The notes below the pieces were generated by a model. That model was not told the DNA's origin and made no database searches. It saw only the letters and a list, made by a program, of their open reading frames with translations. This document shows positions 35,081 to 43,645 of a stretch of DNA of 64,000 bases, in pieces; position 1 is the first letter of the stretch, and every line of letters starts with the position of its first letter. Where the stretch lies: NCBI GenBank assembly GCA_029975295.1, contig JARKPK010000006.1, forward strand, positions 1 through 64,000, read 5' to 3'. The position numbers and the translations under genes were made by a program. Source of the stretch: Thermoguttaceae bacterium. Lineage in GTDB: Bacteria; Planctomycetota; Planctomycetia; Pirellulales; Thermoguttaceae.

Positions 35081-35743
35081 ATGAAACCGCTTCAAGCCTG
35101 CTGTGTGCTGTTGGCGGCGGCTGTGTCCGCCCTGGTCTCTCCGTTGTTTGCCGCGTCGCCCGCCGCGCCGCAACCCGGCGCCGATGGGTTCTACGAGCTC
35201 TTCAACGGCAAGTCGCTCGACGGTTGGAAATTGGGCGGGCCGGAAGGATCGTTTTTCGTGGAGGACGGCAAACTGGTGGCCCGGGCCGTGAAGAACCAGG
35301 CCCATCTCTTCTACGTCGGCCCGGTGAAAAACGCCAACTTCAAGAACTTCCATTTGAAGGCCGAGGTGATGACGCTTCCGGGGGCGAACTCGGGCATCTA
35401 TTTCCACACGGCGTTTCAGGAATCGGGCTGGCCGAAGAAGGGCTACGAAATTCAGGTGAACGTCTCGCACAGCGACCCGAAGAAGTCGGGCGGGCTGTAC
35501 GGCATCCGCGATTGCCTCGACCCGCCCTGCAAAGACAACCAGTGGTACACGCAGGAGATCATCGTGACGGGCAAGAAAATCGTCACGAAGATCAACGGCC
35601 AAACGATCGTTGACTACACCGAGCCCGACGATTGGAACAAGGGCGACCGCCGCGTCGATCGCGGCACGTTCGCCCTGCAAGCGCACGATCCGAAAAGCAC
35701 CGTCTATTTCAAGAGCATTCGCGTCAAGCCCTTGGACGACTAA
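35081..35743 (+). CDS. Exported DUF1080 (3-keto-disaccharide hydrolase-like) protein
   Basis: A 220-residue exported protein with a clear signal peptide (ACCVLLAAAVSALVSPLFAA) and one DUF1080 domain, a concanavalin-like beta-sandwich. Typical runs are YELFNGKSLDGWKLGG, NSGIYFHTAFQESGWPKKGYEIQV and GTFALQAHDPKSTVYFKSIRVKPL. Some members hydrolyse 3-keto-disaccharides or bind sugars; many remain uncharacterised, and the family is greatly expanded in planctomycetes. The ATG at 35081 was preferred over a GTG two codons upstream. It ends 6 bases before the stop of the convergent PEP-CTERM gene, with a palindrome in between. Confidence 0.88.
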   Translation: MKPLQACCVLLAAAVSALVSPLFAASPAAPQPGADGFYELFNGKSLDGWKLGGPEGSFFVEDGKLVARAVKNQAHLFYVGPVKNANFKNFHLKAEVMTLPGANSGIYFHTAFQESGWPKKGYEIQVNVSHSDPKKSGGLYGIRDCLDPPCKDNQWYTQEIIVTGKKIVTKINGQTIVDYTEPDDWNKGDRRVDRGTFALQAHDPKSTVYFKSIRVKPLDD

Positions 35744-35758
35744 CGGCGATCATCGCCG
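35744..35758. terminator. Palindrome between convergent DUF1080 and PEP-CTERM genes
   Basis: CGGCGAT (35744-35750) and ATCGCCG (35752-35758) form a perfect 7-base inverted repeat around one base. It starts directly after the DUF1080 stop codon and overlaps the last codons of the PEP-CTERM gene. No U-run follows, so termination efficiency is uncertain. Confidence 0.4.
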
Positions 35759-36556
35759 GCCGGTCGGTGGGGTTCGTCGTTGGGCCGCGAGTGCGATGCA
35801 GGCGGCGATCGCCGAAAGCGCCATCGCCATCGCGCGCGGCTCGGGGACGGCGGCCGCGTTGATCACCCCGACGGCCTCCAAGTCGAACCCGCCGCTGCCG
35901 CTGGTGGGGTGCGGATCGTAAATCGGCCGCCCCGCGGAATCCGTCGCGCCGCCGTCGCCGACGATATCGACAATCCGCACGAAGCCGATGGCGTTGACAT
36001 CGAGCAGCGGCGAAACGCCGGCCAATTGCGCCAAATCGAACGGCGTGCCGAAGCCCGCTCGGTACTTGCCCGCAAGGTTGTCGATGTTGGTCGGATCGAC
36101 GGCGCCGAACGCGCCGACGGGCGACGGAGTCAGCGATGCGTTGGGGAAGCGGAAGAAGTCCGTCCCGTTCGATGAGACTTCGACGAAGCCCAGTTCGAGG
36201 AACGTGTCGCTGAAGCTGTTTTCAAAGACGGCGAAATCCCAGCCCGGGCCATCGACGATAAACAGGTCGAAAGTCAGGGTGATGCTTCCTCCGTTGCCGA
36301 GGCAGACGATGTCGGTGCTGGTTCCCAGGGCGGGGCCGAGGGCTTTCTCGGGCGTTTGCCAAGTCGGGTCGCAGCCGGAGCCGACCAGGTAATCGCGCCA
36401 GCCGGTCGCCCAGGCGGCGAAAAGCGGGTTGTCTTTGGCGATGGCCGTCGAGCCGGGCTGTCCGGCGCCCGGCGCATAGGGGCCGGCCGCGGCCTGTTCC
36501 GCGGCCACTGCGGTGCAGAGCGCCCATCCGATAAGCATGCCAGTCCAGCGAGTCAT
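35750..36556 (-). CDS. PEP-CTERM surface protein under a cobalamin riboswitch
   Basis: A 268-residue exported protein with a signal peptide (GMLIGWALCTAVAAEQAAA) and a C-terminal PEP-CTERM sorting tail: VPEPRAMAMALSAIAACIALAAQRR (shown here as motif VPEP, hydrophobic helix, Arg cluster). The mature domain is beta-rich: GNGGSITLTFDLFIVDGPGW, DFAVFENSFSDTFLELGFVE, and a closing GSGGFDLEAVGVIN, with two cysteines (GSGCDP, DIVCLG) that could pair. The ATG at 36556 has a near-perfect Shine-Dalgarno (GGAGG). The only regulatory element upstream on this strand is a complete cobalamin riboswitch (36960-37140) with its own promoter. It may therefore be made when cobalamin is scarce and act in corrinoid capture at the surface; that role is inferred from regulation only, as no B12-binding residues are known to me for this fold. 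Confidence 0.85.
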   Translation of the reverse strand: MTRWTGMLIGWALCTAVAAEQAAAGPYAPGAGQPGSTAIAKDNPLFAAWATGWRDYLVGSGCDPTWQTPEKALGPALGTSTDIVCLGNGGSITLTFDLFIVDGPGWDFAVFENSFSDTFLELGFVEVSSNGTDFFRFPNASLTPSPVGAFGAVDPTNIDNLAGKYRAGFGTPFDLAQLAGVSPLLDVNAIGFVRIVDIVGDGGATDSAGRPIYDPHPTSGSGGFDLEAVGVINAAAVPEPRAMAMALSAIAACIALAAQRRTPPTGRR

Positions 36557-36693
36557 GTTCCCTCCGATCTTTGGTGGTGCGTCGTGCGGCGGGAAACCGG
36601 CACGACATGGGGTGTGCGCTTCGGCAGGCGAACGTCGGCGGAGATCAAGGGGCGTCGTCTCCCGGCGGCGAGCCTTCGGCGGAAGACTGCGTC

Positions 36694-36723
36694 GCGGGGT
36701 GTTGTCATGCGGGGTGTTGTCAT
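36694..36723. repeat. 15-bp perfect tandem repeat in the riboswitch leader
   Basis: GCGGGGTGTTGTCAT occurs twice in direct tandem (36694-36708 and 36709-36723) in the untranslated stretch between the riboswitch and its gene. Confidence 0.8.
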
Positions 36724-36772
36724 CCCGAATGGCGATCATGGAGACAATCGAGCCCATCGTGCGAGCGGTTGA

Positions 36773-36869
36773 GCGCGCCTTGCGCGCGCGGCGACGGGGA
36801 ATCGGCGCACCTTGTTTGCGGCGCGGTGCGCGATTCGCAAGACGATTGCCGCCGCGCGCACAGCGCGCG
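36773..36869. other. Two GC-only hairpins in the riboswitch leader
   Basis: GCGCGCC-TT-GCGCGCGC (36773-36788) and GCGCGC-ACA-GCGCGC (36855-36869) are compact, very stable hairpins between riboswitch and coding region. Neither has a U-run on the minus strand. They may be part of the expression platform or a factor-dependent termination site. Confidence 0.45.
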
Positions 36870-36959
36870 CTGAACCGCGTTGGCGAACGAACCGACGAAG
36901 CCTAAGCCGGAGCGAGTTCAGGCCGTTTCCGTCCCGCGCGGAACATAAGCCGATTTCGC

Positions 36960-37140
36960 GTTGGTAGGTCTTCTGACTCCCGAGCTTCGTCGGCCGGCCT
37001 TCTCGCCGCCCCGGTTGGGGCGGCAATGGCAACGAAAGGGCGCGACGCACCGCTCGGTTACAGCGGCGGGGACCGTTCCGGGCTCTCACCGGATTCCCTG
37101 TTAGTCAGGCGGCCGAGAGGCGGCGCGCCTGCACACCAAC
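36960..37140 (-). ncRNA. Cobalamin (adenosylcobalamin-type) riboswitch
   Basis: Read on the minus strand from 37140, all landmarks of the cobalamin aptamer are in order. The closing stem P1 is GTTGGT (37135-37140) with ACCAAC (36960-36965). Next come GGGAATCCGGTGAGAGCCCGG and GGTCCCCGCCGCTGTAACCG, the GCCATTG and GAAGGCC core elements on either side of a GC stem (CCCC..GGGGCGGCGAGAAGG), and the B12 box AGTCAGAAGACCTACC. These match the Rfam cobalamin class very well. The RNA binds cobalamin and usually reduces expression of the gene downstream. The only gene downstream on this strand is the PEP-CTERM surface protein, about 400 bases away. Confidence 0.95.
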
Positions 37141-37154
37141 GCACGACGGTCTAG

Positions 37155-37183
37155 AATATATTTTCTCGGCTTAGCGCCGACAA
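37155..37183 (-). promoter_or_regulatory. Promoter of the cobalamin riboswitch transcript
   Basis: On the minus strand TTGTCG (37178-37183) is followed by a 17-base spacer and TATATT (37155-37160). The predicted start of transcription falls a few bases before the aptamer's P1 stem, which fits well. The region lies in the divergent gap to glnE. Confidence 0.65.
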
Positions 37184-37255
37184 GGGGGCGGCTTGTTAGA
37201 ATAAGATGTTCTTTCATCCCAATCGCGCTGCCGGCGGCTACGCACTGAATCGAAC

Positions 37256-40200
37256 ATGGACATCAGCGTCTTGCGCGAACGCCTTGCCGATTTCGCAACG
37301 GCTGCGGCGTGGTTGCGCGCCTGGAAGGTGGCCGACGTTCGCCGCGCGCACGAGTGCCTGCTGCGCATTGCCGCGGGCGGGATGACGCCCGACTTGCTCG
37401 CCGTGCTCTGCGATCAACTGGCCGAGCATTTGCCCGCCACGGCTGATCCCGACATGGCGCTGAACAACCTCGAGCGTTTTATTGCCGTGGCGCGCAATCC
37501 GCTGGCAGTCGGCACGCTCTTCGAGCGCGACCCGACGGCCTTGCCGCCGTTGCTGCACCTGTTCAGCACCAGTCAATATCTCAGCGATTTGCTGGTTACC
37601 GATCCGGAGAGCTACGACCTGTTGCGGCTCAGCGAGGGCCTGCCGGTGGCGCGGCAACCGCTGGTCGGCGAATTGGTGGCCGAAGTGATGGCCTTGGACG
37701 ACGAAACGGCCGTGGCGCGGGCGCTGCGGCGGTTCAAGCGCCGCGAGGTGTTGCGCATCGCCTACGGCGACATCATTCGCGGCCAGAGCCTGAAGACGGT
37801 GACGGCGCAAATCTCCTATTTGGCCGACGCGGTGGTCGAGGCCGCCCTTCAAGCGGCCTATCGAAAGGTGGCCGCCCAGCGCGGTGTGCCGCAGTTGCCC
37901 GAAGGCCGCGGCGCGCCCCGCTTCGTCGTGCTCGGGTTGGGGAAGCTTGGCGGGCTGGAATTGAACTATTCCAGCGATATTGATCTGATCTTCCTCTACG
38001 ACGGCGATGGACGCACCGACGGCCGCCGCAGCGTGACCAACGTGGAGTTTTTCGACTATGTCGCCCGCGAAATGGTCCGGCTGCTGACCGAAGCGACTCA
38101 ATGGGGAAGCTGCTATCGCGTGGACTTGCGGCTCCGGCCCGACGGCCAGCGCGGGCCCACCGTGCCCAGTTTGGCCGGGGCGCTGAGCTACTACGACCTG
38201 CGCGGGCGCACCTGGGAACGGCAGGCGATGATCAAGGCGCGGCCCGTGGCCGGCGACTTGGACTTGGGATGGGACTTTCTCGAACGCCTCGGGCCGTGGA
38301 TTTATCGGCGTTATCTTTCGGCGGCCGACATCGCCGGCATCAAGGCTCTGAAGCGGCGCATCGAGCGCCAGGCCCAGCAGGCCGGCGGTGAAACCCGCGA
38401 CGTAAAGACCGGCCGCGGCGGCATCCGCGACGTGGAGTTCGCCATTCAGTTCCTGCAATTGCTCAACGGCGGCGACTTGCCCGAGTTGCGCACGGGGAAC
38501 ACGCTCGACGCGCTGTCGCGTCTGGAAGCCAGCGGCTGCCTGAGCCACACGGAAAGCGCGCTGTTGGCCGAGAACTACGCCTTTTTGCGGAAGATCGAGC
38601 ATCGGTTGCAGATCATGTTCGATCTGCAAACCCATCTGCTTCCCGACGATCCCGGCGAACTGACCAAACTGGCGTTGCGCATGGGCTATGCCGAGGGCGG
38701 TCCGGCGTCGTTTGCCGCCTTTGTCGACGACTATCGGCAGAAAACCGAGCTGAATCGCAAGATCCTCGATCACCTGCTGCACGAGGCCTTTGCCGACGAT
38801 CCGCACACTGCCCCCGAGGTCGATCTGGTGCTCGACCCCGACCCGTCGGAGGGCCGCATCGAAGAAGTGTTGGGCAAGTACCCGTTTCGCGATTTGAACC
38901 GGGCCTACGACAACCTGATGGCGTTGGGCGAGGAGCGCATCCCCTTTCTTTCGACGCGGCGTTGCCGGCACTTTCTGGCCTCGATCGCCCCGCGGCTGCT
39001 CTCGGCCGTGGCCGAGACGGTCGATCCCGACGCCACGCTGGTGCAGCTTTGCCAAGTGAGCGATTCGATCGGCGGCAAGGGAGTGCTGTGGGAACTGTTC
39101 AGTTTCAACCCGCCCAGCCTGCGTTTGTACGTCGAATTGTGCGCCTATAGCCCGTACTTAGCCGGCATCGTGACGAGCAATCCGGGCATGCTCGATGGAT
39201 TGATGGACAGCCTGGTGCTCGACAAACTCCCGGCGGCCGACTTCCTTGATTGCACCCTGGCCGATCTGTGCGAGTCGGCCGAGGATGTCGAGCCGATTTT
39301 GCACAGTTTCAAGAATGATCAGACGCTTCGCGTCGGCGTGCGCGATTTGCTCGGCAAGGAAGACGTGCAGAACACTACCGGCGCCTTGGCCGACATCGCC
39401 CAAACGTGCCTGAAGCAGATCGTGCGGTTGGAGTACGATCGTTTAACGGCCAAGTTCGGGGCCCCGCACGTTCACGTCGGTCGGCGCACCGGACGCCCGT
39501 GCGAGTTGGTGATTCTGGCCTTGGGCAAGTTCGGCGGCCGAGAGCTGAACTACCACAGCGACCTGGACATCGTCTTCTTGTACGAGGCCGAGGGACACAC
39601 GCAGCCGCCGCCCGGGCGCGAAGGCACCTCGAACCAGCATTTCTACAGCGAATTGGGGCAGCGGATCATCAAGTTCATCAGCCGACTCAGCGGGCATGGT
39701 CGGTTGTACGAGGTGGACGCCCGGCTTCGGCCCACCGGCCGCAGCGGCAGCTTGGCGGTTTCGCTGCCCGAGTTGCTCCGCTATTTCACCAGCGGCGAGG
39801 CGCAACTGTGGGAACGGCAAGCGTTCACCAAGGCCCGCGTGGTGTTCGGCAGCGAACGGGCGGCGCGGCTGGCGATGAATGTCGTGGCCCGCGCCGTCTA
39901 TCAACGCCGATGGCAAGCGGCCGACGCCGCGGAGATCCGGCACATGCGGCACCGGTTGGAACAAACCGCGGCCGCGGGCAACCTGAAGCGGGGTCCGGGC
40001 GGAATCGTCGATATCGAATTCCTCGTGCAAATGCTGCAACTGCGACATGGCCGAGGAATACCGCATGTGCGTTCGCCCAACACGTTGCAGGCGCTGCGGG
40101 CGTTGTTCGAGGCCGGTTGTCTGTCGGCCGACGACTATGAGCTGTTCTATTTCAACTACCGGCTGTTGCGGACCATCGAAGGCCGTTTGCGGCTGATGAA

Positions 40201-40396
40201 TTCGACGGCGCGCGACCAGCTTCCGACCGACCCGACGGAACTGGCGAAACTCGCCCACCTGACACGCTACCAGAGCACGGAGTTGTTGCTGCAAGACTTT
40301 GCCGTGGCCACGCGCCGAATTCGCGAGCGGTTCGATCAGTGGATGGATGCGGCCGCCCGCACGGCCGCCAAGCGGCCGGCCGACGGGAAGGCGTAA
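37256..40396 (+). CDS. glnE: Glutamine synthetase adenylyltransferase / adenylyl-removing enzyme
   Basis: A 1046-residue bifunctional enzyme that adds and removes AMP on a tyrosine of glutamine synthetase according to nitrogen status. It has two nucleotidyltransferase domains. The N-terminal adenylyl-removing domain shows GLGKLGGLELNYSSDIDLIF near residue 226; the C-terminal adenylylating domain shows ALGKFGGRELNYHSDLDIVF near residue 755. Each is followed by its helical regulatory domain (GGIRDVEFAIQFLQL near 385; GGIVDIEFLVQMLQL near 915). Both Asp-x-Asp metal sites are intact, so both activities are expected. Length is slightly above the E. coli enzyme (946). No glnA or glnB is in the window. 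It starts a run with a BshC-like gene (25-base gap) and a GNAT gene. Confidence 0.95.
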   Translation: MDISVLRERLADFATAAAWLRAWKVADVRRAHECLLRIAAGGMTPDLLAVLCDQLAEHLPATADPDMALNNLERFIAVARNPLAVGTLFERDPTALPPLLHLFSTSQYLSDLLVTDPESYDLLRLSEGLPVARQPLVGELVAEVMALDDETAVARALRRFKRREVLRIAYGDIIRGQSLKTVTAQISYLADAVVEAALQAAYRKVAAQRGVPQLPEGRGAPRFVVLGLGKLGGLELNYSSDIDLIFLYDGDGRTDGRRSVTNVEFFDYVAREMVRLLTEATQWGSCYRVDLRLRPDGQRGPTVPSLAGALSYYDLRGRTWERQAMIKARPVAGDLDLGWDFLERLGPWIYRRYLSAADIAGIKALKRRIERQAQQAGGETRDVKTGRGGIRDVEFAIQFLQLLNGGDLPELRTGNTLDALSRLEASGCLSHTESALLAENYAFLRKIEHRLQIMFDLQTHLLPDDPGELTKLALRMGYAEGGPASFAAFVDDYRQKTELNRKILDHLLHEAFADDPHTAPEVDLVLDPDPSEGRIEEVLGKYPFRDLNRAYDNLMALGEERIPFLSTRRCRHFLASIAPRLLSAVAETVDPDATLVQLCQVSDSIGGKGVLWELFSFNPPSLRLYVELCAYSPYLAGIVTSNPGMLDGLMDSLVLDKLPAADFLDCTLADLCESAEDVEPILHSFKNDQTLRVGVRDLLGKEDVQNTTGALADIAQTCLKQIVRLEYDRLTAKFGAPHVHVGRRTGRPCELVILALGKFGGRELNYHSDLDIVFLYEAEGHTQPPPGREGTSNQHFYSELGQRIIKFISRLSGHGRLYEVDARLRPTGRSGSLAVSLPELLRYFTSGEAQLWERQAFTKARVVFGSERAARLAMNVVARAVYQRRWQAADAAEIRHMRHRLEQTAAAGNLKRGPGGIVDIEFLVQMLQLRHGRGIPHVRSPNTLQALRALFEAGCLSADDYELFYFNYRLLRTIEGRLRLMNSTARDQLPTDPTELAKLAHLTRYQSTELLLQDFAVATRRIRERFDQWMDAAARTAAKRPADGKA

Positions 40397-40420
40397 CGTC
40401 ATCCGATCGAATGCCGGATT

Positions 40421-42085
40421 ATGATCAACCAGCCGTCTCCCGCCAACTGCTTTCCGCCCACCAAGGGCGCGCCGGTTGCACGGCGCAGCCTGAAGGCGCC
40501 GCGCGACGATCGCACGTGGTTGATCGATCCCTCGCTCGATCAGCTTGCCGCACTGGCCGAGCGGAACGCGCAGCGGGCCGAAGCGCGCCAAGGCGCAATC
40601 GCCGGCGCCGATTGGGGCGCGTTTGCCGCCGCGGCGCGCAGCGAACTGATTGCCGCCGCCGCGGACTATGCCGCCGAATTTCTCGACGCGGAATCGGTGG
40701 CTCGCGCCAACCGCGGAACGCGCCGGATCGTGTTGGCCGGCCATCAACCGGGACTGTTCCACCCGGGGGTTTGGTTGAAGAACTTCGTGCTGGATGTTGC
40801 CGCTCGTCCGGTCGGCGCCACAGCGGTCAACCTGGTGATCGACGACGACGTGCTCCGCTTTCCCTCGGCGTTGGTTCCCGGCGGCTCGGCGGCGTCGCCG
40901 ACGCTCGAGCCGCTGGCTTTTGATGGTCCGCACGAACAGACCGTTTGGGAATTGCGGCCGGTGGCCGATCGGGCGGTCTTCGAGACGTTTGCCGTTCGGG
41001 CGTCGGAGCGGCTGGCCTCGCTGATCGATCGGCCCTTGGCGGCCGATTATTGGCCGCTGGTCGTCGCCCGCGCCGACGCCGGCTGCAACCTGGGCGCGGC
41101 GTTGGCGCAAGCCCGGCGGCAATGGGAAGGCCGCTGGGGCGTCGATACGCTCGAAGTGCCGCAAAGTCGGGTGTGCCGATTGCCGTCGTTCCGCCGCTGG
41201 GCCGCCTGCCTGTTGAGCGACCTGCCGCGGCTGGCCGCCGCCTACAATCGGGCCTTGGCCGAGTACCGCCGGGCGCATCGGGTGCGCAATGCCGCGCAGC
41301 CGGCGCCGAGCCTGGCGGTCGAAGGCGATCGGTGGGAAGCTCCCTTTTGGCTGATCCCGCCCGACGGGCGGCGGAATCGGTTGTTTGCGCGGAGGACGGC
41401 CCGCGGCATCGAGATTGCCGGCGAGAAAGGCTTTGCCGCGTTGCTGCCGCCTGCCGAGGACGACGGGGGCAAGGCGGCCGCCGACGAGATTCAACGGCTG
41501 GAAGCGCAGGGCGTTCGCTTGCGCACCCGCGCGCTGCTCACCACGCTGTGGGCCCGTCTGTTCCTCGGCGATCTGTTCATCCACGGAGTGGGCGGGGCCG
41601 CCTACGACGAAGTCACCGATCGGATCATTGCCGACTATTTCGGCGTCGAACCGCCGGAGTTTGCCGTTGTGTCGGGCACGCTCTATTTGCCGGTCGAATC
41701 GCCGTCGGGCAGCGACGAGCTTCTGCGGCAAACGGCCCGACGATTGCGCGAGTTGGATTATCATCCCGAAACGGCCGCGCCGCCCCCGAGCGACCCGGCG
41801 ACGCGGCGGCGCTGGCAAGAGCTGGCGCTCGAGAAGCGACGGCTGACGGCAGCGGGCCCATCAAACATGCCGGCTGCGGCGCGGCATCGGGCGATCGAGT
41901 TGGTCAACCGCGCGCTGGGCGAGTTTGCGCAGGCCGTCCGCCACGAACTGCTCGAACAGTGCGAAGCCTTGCGCCGCGCGCGGCGCATCGAAGGCGTGTT
42001 GCGCCGTCGCGACGTGCCATTCCTGTTCTACCCGGCTTCGACATTGCGGGATTTTTTCGACGGGCTACTTCACAAGGTTGAATAA
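40421..42085 (+). CDS. Remote BshC-like protein (putative)
   Basis: A 554-residue cytoplasmic protein. It has two runs that resemble BshC, the cysteine-adding enzyme of bacillithiol synthesis: AGHQPGLFHPGVWLKNFV (BshC: GQQPGLF..) near residue 110, followed by AVNLVIDDDVLRFP where BshC usually has EDHD, and HGVGGAAYDEVTDRIIADYFGVEPPEF near 390 (BshC: GGPGEIAY..). A C-terminal coiled coil (about 460-540) and an overall length near 540 also fit. Key catalytic residues differ, so function is uncertain; it may handle another small thiol or amino compound. It lies 24 bases behind glnE and 33 bases before a GNAT gene, suggesting one transcript. Confidence 0.55.
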   Translation: MINQPSPANCFPPTKGAPVARRSLKAPRDDRTWLIDPSLDQLAALAERNAQRAEARQGAIAGADWGAFAAAARSELIAAAADYAAEFLDAESVARANRGTRRIVLAGHQPGLFHPGVWLKNFVLDVAARPVGATAVNLVIDDDVLRFPSALVPGGSAASPTLEPLAFDGPHEQTVWELRPVADRAVFETFAVRASERLASLIDRPLAADYWPLVVARADAGCNLGAALAQARRQWEGRWGVDTLEVPQSRVCRLPSFRRWAACLLSDLPRLAAAYNRALAEYRRAHRVRNAAQPAPSLAVEGDRWEAPFWLIPPDGRRNRLFARRTARGIEIAGEKGFAALLPPAEDDGGKAAADEIQRLEAQGVRLRTRALLTTLWARLFLGDLFIHGVGGAAYDEVTDRIIADYFGVEPPEFAVVSGTLYLPVESPSGSDELLRQTARRLRELDYHPETAAPPPSDPATRRRWQELALEKRRLTAAGPSNMPAAARHRAIELVNRALGEFAQAVRHELLEQCEALRRARRIEGVLRRRDVPFLFYPASTLRDFFDGLLHKVE

Positions 42086-42118
42086 AGATGCTTTGATACC
42101 GGAGAAAGGATTCGCGCG

Positions 42119-43450
42119 ATGGATGCCGCGATCTCGTCTCTGGAACCGACGCCGCTTGTTGCCACGCGCCCCGGCGCGAAACGCATTCGCACGCCCATCG
42201 TCCCCGCGGCGACGGCGGATCATCCCGCGATTCATTATTTTCTCGAGGCCGTGTTCGATCGCAATTGGGCCGCAGAGTTCCGCGCGGCCTGCGACGACCC
42301 GAATTATCGGCCCGGTGATCGGCTCTTGCTGCGCCGCGGACCGCGTTTGTTGGGTCATGTTCGCATCAGTCGGCGGACGATGCAGTTTGATTGCAGCCGC
42401 GTGCCCGCCTACGGACTGCACGAGTTGTGCATCATTCCGTCGATGCGGCGTCAGGGCTACGGCGCGTATCTTCTGGGCGCGGCGGAACGGGCGATGGCGG
42501 ACGCCGGCGCGTATGTCGGCTGGCTGCGAACGTCGTCGCCGCATTTCTTTCGCCGATCGGGATGGGCTTTGTGCGGCCGGCACAATTACAGCCGTGCCGA
42601 CGCCCGGTCGCTATTGGCCCAGCTTTGGCAGCGGGGCGTGCCGCAACGCCGCGGCCGCGCTTGGCATATTCGGCCTTGGCGGCAGTGGGAAACCGGTTCG
42701 CTGGCCCGCATCTATCAGCAAAACCTGTTCGGCGCCCACGGCTGGCCGGTTCGCGACGACGGCTATTGGAACTGGCTGCTCGGACGGCCGGCGTTCGACG
42801 AAATCTACGTGGCCATCGAGGGGCCCGAACAGCTCGAATTGGGCGAACGCAACACGCGGTTGATCGGCTATGCCGTGGTCCGCGGAGCGCGAATCATCGA
42901 ACTGCTGACCGCGCCCGATCGGCCGCGGGCGGCCCTGGAGCTGCTGGCCCGAATTGCCACCGACGCTTTGGAGCACGATCGTTCCGATCTGACGTTCCAC
43001 GCCCCGGCCGAGCATCCGCTGCACGGCGTTTTCCTCGACGCCGGCGGACTGCACCAACACGTCCAGGCCGACCGCGGCGAGGTCCATATGGCGCGGGCCC
43101 TCGATCCGGTGCGACTGATGCAAGCGATGGCCGAGGTCTTCCGCCGCCGAGTGGAGCGGGCCCGGGTGAGTTCGCCCGTCGAGTTGGGGTTCTTCGTCGA
43201 AGGCCGAAAATACCTCTTGGAAGCGGATGGCGATTCGGCGCAGGCTTCGGCTCATCGGCTCGGGCGAAGCTACTTGGCGATGAACGTGGCCGACTTCACC
43301 CGCCTGCTGCTCGGCCAACTCGATTGGGATTGGGCCCTCCGCGATCGGCGGATCGAGTGCTCCACCGCCCTTGCCCAACAATTCGGGCGCATCCTCTTCC
43401 CAACCGTGCCGCTCTATCGGCCTGTTTGGGACGAGTGGCCGCTGGCTTAG
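42119..43450 (+). CDS. GNAT family N-acetyltransferase (Eis-like)
   Basis: A 443-residue protein with an N-terminal GNAT domain: the acetyl-CoA-binding motif RRQGYGAYLL lies near residue 115, preceded by HELCIIPSMR. A second GNAT-like half (about 195-310) and a C-terminal SCP2/sterol-carrier-like segment (SSPVELGFFVEGRKYLLEAD) follow; this tripartite plan resembles the Eis family. The start at 42119 has a strong Shine-Dalgarno (GGAGAAAGGA). Substrate unknown. Position behind the BshC-like gene would fit a small-molecule amine acceptor. Confidence 0.8.
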   Translation: MDAAISSLEPTPLVATRPGAKRIRTPIVPAATADHPAIHYFLEAVFDRNWAAEFRAACDDPNYRPGDRLLLRRGPRLLGHVRISRRTMQFDCSRVPAYGLHELCIIPSMRRQGYGAYLLGAAERAMADAGAYVGWLRTSSPHFFRRSGWALCGRHNYSRADARSLLAQLWQRGVPQRRGRAWHIRPWRQWETGSLARIYQQNLFGAHGWPVRDDGYWNWLLGRPAFDEIYVAIEGPEQLELGERNTRLIGYAVVRGARIIELLTAPDRPRAALELLARIATDALEHDRSDLTFHAPAEHPLHGVFLDAGGLHQHVQADRGEVHMARALDPVRLMQAMAEVFRRRVERARVSSPVELGFFVEGRKYLLEADGDSAQASAHRLGRSYLAMNVADFTRLLLGQLDWDWALRDRRIECSTALAQQFGRILFPTVPLYRPVWDEWPLA

Positions 43451-43455
43451 GCGGC

Positions 43456-43515
43456 TGAATTGCAGGCGGCTGGGCCGAATTGCGCGCGACGGGCTGGGTT
43501 GCACGCGGCTTGGGA
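43456..43515. repeat. Imperfect 20-bp tandem repeat
   Basis: Three degenerate units of about 20 bases (GAATTGCAGGCGGCTGGGCC, GAATTGCGCGCGACGGGCTG, GGTTGCACGCGGCTTGGGAG) follow the stop of the GNAT gene. No coding potential. Confidence 0.5.
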
Positions 43516-43645
43516 GAGGCCGTCTCTTATCGCTCCGATCGGCCTCGGCCGGTTTGCCGCCGCTGTGCTCTGAAGCCGCCCCTGGTTGGAACCCTCTTCC
43601 ACGGTCCCGTTGCGCCTGTTCGCCCGCGGTTTGCGCTGCCGGCGG

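Noticed and set aside
36736-37089. A 117-codon minus-strand frame covering the riboswitch
   Set aside because: It overlaps the aptamer, is Arg-rich and has no ribosome site; the RNA structure explains the conservation-like pattern.
39443-41818. A 791-codon frame opposite glnE and the BshC-like gene
   Set aside because: It spans two well-supported genes and has no recognisable motif.
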